Part shown: positions 57,823 through 64,000 of the stretch, piece after piece
How the letters are laid out: every line of letters begins with the position of its first letter
Position numbering within the stretch: position 1 is the stretch's first letter
Notes under the pieces: model-generated
The model's database searches: none
What the model was told of the DNA's origin: nothing
What the model saw: the letters and a program-made list of their open reading frames with translations, nothing else
Position numbers and translations under genes: made by a program
Assembly (NCBI RefSeq): GCF_051487185.1
Contig: NZ_JAHVDK010000013.1
Coordinates: forward strand, 124,001 to 188,000
Reading direction: 5' to 3'
DNA: 64,000 nt
Origin: Inquilinus limosus_F
GTDB taxonomy: Bacteria; Pseudomonadota; Alphaproteobacteria; DSM-16000; Inquilinaceae

Positions 57823-58701
57823 ATGCCGTCGTTGAAGGACCTGAGGAACCGGATCTCCAGCGTCAAGTCGACGCAGAAGATCACTGCGGCCATGAAGATG
57901 GTCGCGGCGTCGAAGCTGCGCCGCGCCCAGGAGCAGGCCGAAGCCGGCCGGCCCTTTGCCGACCGGATGGAGCGGATGCTGGTCGGCCTCGCCGCCGGCG
58001 CCAAGACGGCCGGCCAGGGCCCGAAGCTGATCGCCGGCACCGGCAAGAGCGACGTGCACCTGCTGCTGGTCGTCACCTCCGACCGCGGCCTGGCCGGGGC
58101 GTTCAACGCCACGGTGCTGCGCGAGACGCGCAAGCAGATCCGCGAGCTGCAGGGCCTGGGCAAGACGGTGAAGCTGTTCACCATCGGCCGCAAGGGCCGC
58201 GACGCCCTGCGCCGCGACCACGCCGGCCTGATCGTCGAGAGCGTCATCGACATCGGCCGGCCGAAGCTGGGCTTCGCCGATGCCGACGCGATCGCGACCC
58301 GGATCCTGGCGATGTTCGAGGCCGGCGAGTTCGACGTCTGCTCGGTCGTCTACAACAAGTTCAAATCGGCGATCAGCCAGATCATCACCGTGCAGCAGCT
58401 GGTGCCGGTGGCGATCCCGGCGGTGACCGAGGCCACGGCCTCGAACATCGTCTATGAGTTCGAGCCCAGCGAGGAGCAGATCCTGGCGGAGCTGCTGCCG
58501 CGCAACCTGGCGATCCAGGTCTACAAGGCGCTGCTCGAATCCGCCGCCTCCGAGCAGGGTGCGCGCATGACCGCGATGGACAATGCGACGCGCAATGCGG
58601 GCGACATGATCAAGCGGCTGACGCTGGTCTACAACCGGACCCGCCAGGCCTACATCACCAAGGAGCTGATCGAGATCATCTCCGGCGCCGAGGCCGTCTA
58701 A
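57823..58701 (+). CDS. atpG: F1 ATP synthase gamma subunit
   Basis: 292 residues; rotating central stalk. N-terminal helix MPSLKDLRNRISSVKSTQKI, TSDRGLAGAFNATVLRE, and C-terminal helix ASEQGARMTAMDNATRNAGD are typical. 51 bases before atpD. Confidence 0.97.
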   Translation: MPSLKDLRNRISSVKSTQKITAAMKMVAASKLRRAQEQAEAGRPFADRMERMLVGLAAGAKTAGQGPKLIAGTGKSDVHLLLVVTSDRGLAGAFNATVLRETRKQIRELQGLGKTVKLFTIGRKGRDALRRDHAGLIVESVIDIGRPKLGFADADAIATRILAMFEAGEFDVCSVVYNKFKSAISQIITVQQLVPVAIPAVTEATASNIVYEFEPSEEQILAELLPRNLAIQVYKALLESAASEQGARMTAMDNATRNAGDMIKRLTLVYNRTRQAYITKELIEIISGAEAV

Positions 58702-58752
58702 GGCGCCGTGATCCATCGATCGCTTGAAGTCAGTTCGAGGAGCGTGAACACC

Positions 58753-60189
<1,437 letters not shown>

Positions 60190-60221
60190 TCTGACGCCAG
60201 CCAAGCCTGCCGGGGACATCC

Positions 60222-60647
60222 ATGGCCGAGAAATTCGCCTTCGAACTGGTCTCGCCCGAGAAGCTGCTCGTGGCGCAGCAGGTCGAGATGGTGGTCGTCC
60301 CCGGCGGCGACGGCCATTTCGGCGTGCTGAAGGGGCACATGTCGATGCTGTCGACCATCCAGCCGGGTGTGATCGACATCTATGAGCAGCGCAGCGCCAT
60401 CTCCAGCCGCCTCTTCATCACCGGCGGCTTCGCCGAGGTGACGCCGGAGCGCTGCACCGTGCTGGCCGAGGAGGTGGTGCCGGTGGCCTCGCTGGACCGC
60501 GCCAAGGTCGAGCAGGAGCTGCGCGACGCCGAAGAGGACGTGGCCGACGCCAAGACCCCTGGCGACAAGGCAGTGGCCGAGCGGGCGCTGAAGCTGGCCC
60601 GGGCCAAGCTCACCGCCATCAGCCGGGCCGCCGCCGGCCACGCCTGA
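60222..60647 (+). CDS. atpC: F1 ATP synthase epsilon subunit
   Basis: 141 residues; epsilon subunit that regulates F1. FELVSPEKLLVAQQVEMVVVPG and GDGHFGVLKGHMSMLSTIQPG are the conserved beta-sandwich; the helical C-terminus has DAKTPGDKAVAERALKLARAKL. Last gene of the operon, before a strong terminator. Confidence 0.96.
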   Translation: MAEKFAFELVSPEKLLVAQQVEMVVVPGGDGHFGVLKGHMSMLSTIQPGVIDIYEQRSAISSRLFITGGFAEVTPERCTVLAEEVVPVASLDRAKVEQELRDAEEDVADAKTPGDKAVAERALKLARAKLTAISRAAAGHA

Positions 60648-60671
60648 TCCGGCCGCCGCACGGACGAATCG

Positions 60672-60697
60672 AAAGGGCCCCGTACGGGGCCCTTTTT
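60672..60697. terminator. bidirectional terminator of the atp operon
   Basis: AAAGGGCCCCG/CGGGGCCCTTT (60672-60682 and 60685-60695), two-base loop, then T-run 60693-60697. The T-run overlaps the stop codon of the convergent DUF3293 gene. The A-run at the left serves minus-strand transcripts. Confidence 0.9.
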
Positions 60698-61149
60698 CAT
60701 GGCGGAGCGAGCGCCTCGAACAGCAGGCGGGTCGGCACCAGCCGGGCGGGGCGGCCGGGGCCGAACCAGACGATCGCGTTCTGGCCGAACTCCTCCGCCA
60801 GCGCCACCAGATCCGCGACCGGCATGTCGAGCACCAGCAGCCCCTGCTCCGGCGGCCAGGTGCCGTCCAACCCGGCGCCGGTGTGCGGCGCGGCGTCGAA
60901 GCCGCGCCGGCGCACTGCTTCGACCAGACGCTGCCGCGCCGTCGCGTTCTCGGCCGGCGGCGCCGGGCGGCTACGCGGATTGTCGGCGCTGACGAAGCCG
61001 GCACCGACGGCGCCGCGGCCAGTCAGCCACGCCTCCGCGGCCGGATTGCGCCGATCGATCCGCACCTCGTGCTCGGCGCCGTCGGCGGTGAACAGGTAGC
61101 GGGTGTCGCGATAGGCTTCGAGCAGCCGGATGAAGCCCGCGAGATCCAT
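60697..61149 (-). CDS. DUF3293 domain-containing protein
   Basis: 150 residues. FIRLLEAYRDTRYLFTADGAE, AGFVSADNPRSRPAPPAEN and VADLVALAEEFGQNAIVWFG are typical of DUF3293. No known function. The stop codon lies inside the atp terminator T-run. 22 bases after the DUF4242 gene, so probably the same transcript. Confidence 0.82.
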   Translation of the reverse strand: MDLAGFIRLLEAYRDTRYLFTADGAEHEVRIDRRNPAAEAWLTGRGAVGAGFVSADNPRSRPAPPAENATARQRLVEAVRRRGFDAAPHTGAGLDGTWPPEQGLLVLDMPVADLVALAEEFGQNAIVWFGPGRPARLVPTRLLFEALAPP

Positions 61150-61171
61150 CGCCCGTGACGCCAGCGGCCTG

Positions 61172-61456
61172 TCAGCCGGCCTTCTCGGTCGTCGGGTCGA
61201 TCATCTTGCGGATCTCCGTGATCTTGGTCGCCGGGAAGCCGCTGATCTCGGCATGCCGGCGGATCACCTCCTCGTCCCGGGCGAGATAGACGCAGAAGGT
61301 CTTGTTGTCGGCGACGTAGCTCTCGACCCATTGGATGTCGGGGCCGATCTGCCGCAGGGCCTCGTTGGACTTGGCTGCGGCGCCCCGCAGCTGCTCGCGT
61401 TCGAGGGTGCCGACATCCGGAATGTCGCGTTCGATGATGAACTTGCGAAGCGCCAT
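61172..61456 (-). CDS. DUF4242 / SCO4226-like small protein
   Basis: 94 residues. MALRKFIIERDIPDVGTLER, WVESYVADNKTFCVYLARDEE and IRRHAEISGFPATKITEIRKM match DUF4242; one family member is a nickel-binding protein. The His and Cys residues (RHAEISGFP; FCVYLA) are the likely metal ligands. Role unknown. Follows the PBP1A gene by 75 bases, same strand. Confidence 0.8.
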   Translation of the reverse strand: MALRKFIIERDIPDVGTLEREQLRGAAAKSNEALRQIGPDIQWVESYVADNKTFCVYLARDEEVIRRHAEISGFPATKITEIRKMIDPTTEKAG

Positions 61457-61531
61457 ACGGTCCTCCCTCGTGCAGCCGTCGCGCGGCGGGCGAAGGCCCG
61501 CCGCTTCGGTTGATCTAGACCGCGCCGGCGA

Positions 61532-63967
61532 TCAGTACAGCCCGCCGGTCCCGGTCGTCGCCTCCGGCACGCTGTCGCCGAAGCCGGTACCCTGGTCGGT
61601 CGCGCCGCCGCTGCCGTCGAGCCGGTCGAGGGCATAGCCGGTGCCGGGCTCGGTGCCGGGGCGGAACGCCTCCCAGATCGTGTCGCCGCCGCTGCCATAG
61701 GCGGGCTGGCCGGTCAGCCGGTCGATCTTCACCAGGCTGACGCCGGGCGGGATGCGGAAGGGCGGCACGTCCTTGCCCCTCAGCGCCTCGGAGATGAAGT
61801 CGCGGAAGACCGGCAGCGCCGCAGTCGACCCCCATTCGCGGGCGCCCAGCGTCTTCGGATCATCGAAGCCGACATAGATCGCCACCACCAGGTCGGGCGA
61901 GAAGCCGACGAACCAGGCGTCCTTGGCGTCGTTGGTGGTGCCGGTCTTGCCGGCCAGGGTGAAGCCCAGCTTGTTCAGCGCCGAGGCGGTGCCGCGCTGC
62001 ACCACGCCCTGCAGGATCGAGGTCATCTGATAGGCCGAGACCGGGTCGGCGATCTGCTCCCGCGTGTCCGGGATCACCGGCGTGGCCTGGTCGGCCCAGG
62101 GCTGGCCGCAGGTCTCGCAGGGCCGGGCGTCGTGCCGGTAGATGGTGCGGCCGGTGCGGTCCTGGATCCGGTCGATGAAGGTCGGCACCACCTTCTTGCC
62201 GCCATTGGCGATCTGGGCGAATCCCGTCGCCATCTGCAGCGGGGTGGTGGCGCCGGCGCCGAGCGCCATGGAGTAGAGCAGCGGCATGTCCTTGTAGACG
62301 CCGAAGCGCTCCGCCGTCTCCTTCACCTTGTCGAGACCGACCGCCTGGATCAGCCGCACCGTCATCAGGTTGCGCGACCGCTCGACGCCGACCCTGAGCG
62401 GCATGGGTCCCAGGAACCGGTGATCGTCGTTCTCCGGCGCCCAGTCGGTGGTGCCGGTGTCGATCGTGATCGGCGCGTCGTCGATGATGGTCGCCGGGGT
62501 ATAGCCGGCCTCGAGCGCCGTCAGATAGACGAAGGGCTTGAAGGTCGAGCCCGGCTGCCGCACCGCCTGGGTGCCGCGGTCGAACTCGCTCATCGCATAG
62601 TCGTAGCCGCCGGTGATCGCCAGCACCCGGCCGGTGTTGGGGTCGAGCGCCACCAGCGCGCCCTGCACGTCTGGGATCTGGCGCAGGCCGAATTCCTGCG
62701 GCACCGCCTTGTCCTCCGGCACCGGGCCGGTCGGCTCGACCAGCACCACGTCGCCCTTGGCCAGCACGTCGGACGGTCTCCTCGGCTCGGCGCCGACCGT
62801 CTGGTTCGGCCGCCAGGGCCGGGCCCATTTCATCTCGGCGAAGGGGATGACACCGCGGCTCTTGTCCGAGAAGCCGATGGCGGCCCCTTTGGCATCGACG
62901 TCCAGCACCACCGCCATCTGCCAGTCGCCGGCGCCGGCCGGCCGCTGGATCGCGGCCAGCTGCCCGGCCCAGTCGTCGAAGCCTTCGATCTTCTTCAGCG
63001 GGCCGCGCCAGCCATGCCGCATGTCGTAGCTGCGCAGGCCGTTGCGCAACGCCTGGTCGGCCAGATCCTGCAGATGCGTGTCGAGCGAGGTGCGGACCGA
63101 CAGCCCGCCCTGGTAGAGGGCGTCGTTGCCGTAGAGGCGCTGCAGCTCGCGCCGCACCTCCTCGGCGAAATAGTTGGCGCTGACGAATTCGATCTGCCGC
63201 CGGTCCTTGGTCACCAGCGGCTCGGCCATGGCGGCGTCGGCCTGCTCCTTGGTGATCGCCCCGTCTTCCAGGAGGCGGCCGATGACGTAGTTGCGGCGGC
63301 CGACCGCGGCCTCCAGATTGGTCTTCGGGTCGTACCGGCTCGGCGCCTTCGGCAGGCCGGCCAGGAAGGCGGCCTCGGAGAGCGTCAGGTCCTTCAGCGG
63401 CTTGTTGAAATAGGCCAGCGACGCCGCCGCCACGCCAAAGGCACGTCGGCCGAGATAGATCTGGTTCAGGTACAGCTCGAGAATCTGCGGCTTGGTGAAG
63501 GCGGCTTCGATTCTGAACGCCAGCAACGCCTCGCGGATCTTGCGGCTGATCGATATGTCCTGCGTCAGGAAGAAGTTGCGCGCCACCTGCTGGGTAATGG
63601 TCGAGGCCCCTTCGACACGGCGGCCGGAGAAGTAATTCACTATGGCCCTGAACCCGGCCCGGGCGATACCTTGCGGGTCGACGCCCGGGTGGTCGTAGAA
63701 GTTCTGATCCTCGGCCGAGACGAAGGCCTGGGCCACCAGGGGCGGGATCGCCCCGATCGGCACGAACAGGCGGTTCTCACTGGCGTATTCCGTCATCAGC
63801 CGGCCGTCGGCCGCGTGCAGGCGGGTGGTGATCGGCGGCGCATATTCGGCCAGCTGCGCCGTGTCCGGCAGGTCGCGGCCGAAATAGCTGGCGGCCGCGA
63901 AGACCCCGACCGCCGCGATGACGAGGAGGAGGATGAGGGAGGACAGGAGCCAGCCGATCAGACGCAT
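61532..63967 (-). CDS. mrcA: penicillin-binding protein 1A (bifunctional peptidoglycan synthase)
   Basis: 811-residue inner-membrane enzyme with a short cytosolic tail and one helix (IGWLLSSLILLLVIAAVGVF). Glycosyltransferase domain: catalytic Glu86 in SAEDQNFYDHPGVDPQGI and TITQQVARNFFL. Transpeptidase domain: Ser474 in GSTFKPFVYL, SRN motif, and KTGTTNDAKDAW (Lys674). An extra OB-like domain lies between them (about residues 320-430). Builds cell wall during growth. Complete. Confidence 0.96.
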   Translation of the reverse strand: MRLIGWLLSSLILLLVIAAVGVFAAASYFGRDLPDTAQLAEYAPPITTRLHAADGRLMTEYASENRLFVPIGAIPPLVAQAFVSAEDQNFYDHPGVDPQGIARAGFRAIVNYFSGRRVEGASTITQQVARNFFLTQDISISRKIREALLAFRIEAAFTKPQILELYLNQIYLGRRAFGVAAASLAYFNKPLKDLTLSEAAFLAGLPKAPSRYDPKTNLEAAVGRRNYVIGRLLEDGAITKEQADAAMAEPLVTKDRRQIEFVSANYFAEEVRRELQRLYGNDALYQGGLSVRTSLDTHLQDLADQALRNGLRSYDMRHGWRGPLKKIEGFDDWAGQLAAIQRPAGAGDWQMAVVLDVDAKGAAIGFSDKSRGVIPFAEMKWARPWRPNQTVGAEPRRPSDVLAKGDVVLVEPTGPVPEDKAVPQEFGLRQIPDVQGALVALDPNTGRVLAITGGYDYAMSEFDRGTQAVRQPGSTFKPFVYLTALEAGYTPATIIDDAPITIDTGTTDWAPENDDHRFLGPMPLRVGVERSRNLMTVRLIQAVGLDKVKETAERFGVYKDMPLLYSMALGAGATTPLQMATGFAQIANGGKKVVPTFIDRIQDRTGRTIYRHDARPCETCGQPWADQATPVIPDTREQIADPVSAYQMTSILQGVVQRGTASALNKLGFTLAGKTGTTNDAKDAWFVGFSPDLVVAIYVGFDDPKTLGAREWGSTAALPVFRDFISEALRGKDVPPFRIPPGVSLVKIDRLTGQPAYGSGGDTIWEAFRPGTEPGTGYALDRLDGSGGATDQGTGFGDSVPEATTGTGGLY

Positions 63968-64000
63968 CGGACCTTGGGAGCAATGGATGGACGGCGGCGG

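Overview
The window is a contiguous, very GC-rich stretch of bacterial chromosome, densely packed with genes. It most likely comes from an alphaproteobacterium of the Rhodospirillales type (Inquilinus/Azospirillum-like). This is inferred from an atpHAGDC cluster without the F0 genes, single-copy families common in that class (DUF4170, the TIGR01459-type HAD hydrolase, an MEKHLA protein, a short ribbon-helix-helix protein), the Ohr/OhrR pair, and the mosaic palindromic intergenic repeats. No rRNA, tRNA, CRISPR array, integrase or transposase was seen.

Layout. 1-5.1 kb: the end of a 3-oxoacyl-ACP synthase gene, tex, then a small SRPBCC / SnoaL-like / glutathione-transferase run. 5.2-8.3 kb: a DHA2 efflux pump, a DUF1835 protein and an HpcH/HpaI aldolase. 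8.4-12.4 kb: a copper-handling operon (DUF2946, PCu(A)C chaperone, Sco, YcnI-like, CopC-CopD fusion), as expected for copper delivery to cytochrome oxidase. 12.4-24.5 kb: a complete type II secretion locus, with gspO-gspD on the minus strand and divergent gspE-F-G-H-I-J-K-L-M plus a short GspC-like gene, ending in a SleB-type cell-wall hydrolase. 24.8-29.1 kb: rhodanese, upp, DUF4170, the divergent ohrR/ohr pair with repeated operator-like boxes, an acetyltransferase and a polytopic membrane protein. 29.4-35.8 kb (minus strand): two tandem paralogous secreted proteins, a DUF763 protein, methylmalonyl-CoA mutase, a membrane protein and a LysE exporter. 36-42.6 kb: a Phd/VapC toxin-antitoxin pair, an LpxO-like hydroxylase, a GlxA regulator coupled to a cysteine hydrolase, a Tat-exported aldo/keto reductase coupled to a DUF6064 membrane protein, and a P1-family peptidase. 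42.6-43.6 kb: decayed DNA (LysR remnant, frameshifted MEKHLA gene). 43.6-53.8 kb: metH behind a strong palindromic operator, a MarR/efflux pair, ilvD, prfB with its programmed frameshift, and an HAD hydrolase. 54-64 kb: an RHH protein, a CDF metal transporter, atpHAGDC, DUF3293 and DUF4242 proteins, and penicillin-binding protein 1A.

Most of the window is housekeeping or well-known accessory biology. The less ordinary observations are: a Fur-type box and a rho-independent terminator in a gap between convergent genes, suggesting an unannotated small RNA; a shared operator-like motif in front of the SRPBCC gene and the efflux pump; a mosaic repeat that has become the coding N-terminus of the CopC-CopD protein; tandem secreted paralogs, one with a 12-Asp tract; a Tat-exported aldo/keto reductase coupled to a membrane protein; and a DUF763 protein with a helix-hairpin-helix-like segment. 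None of these can be claimed as a new system from sequence reading alone.
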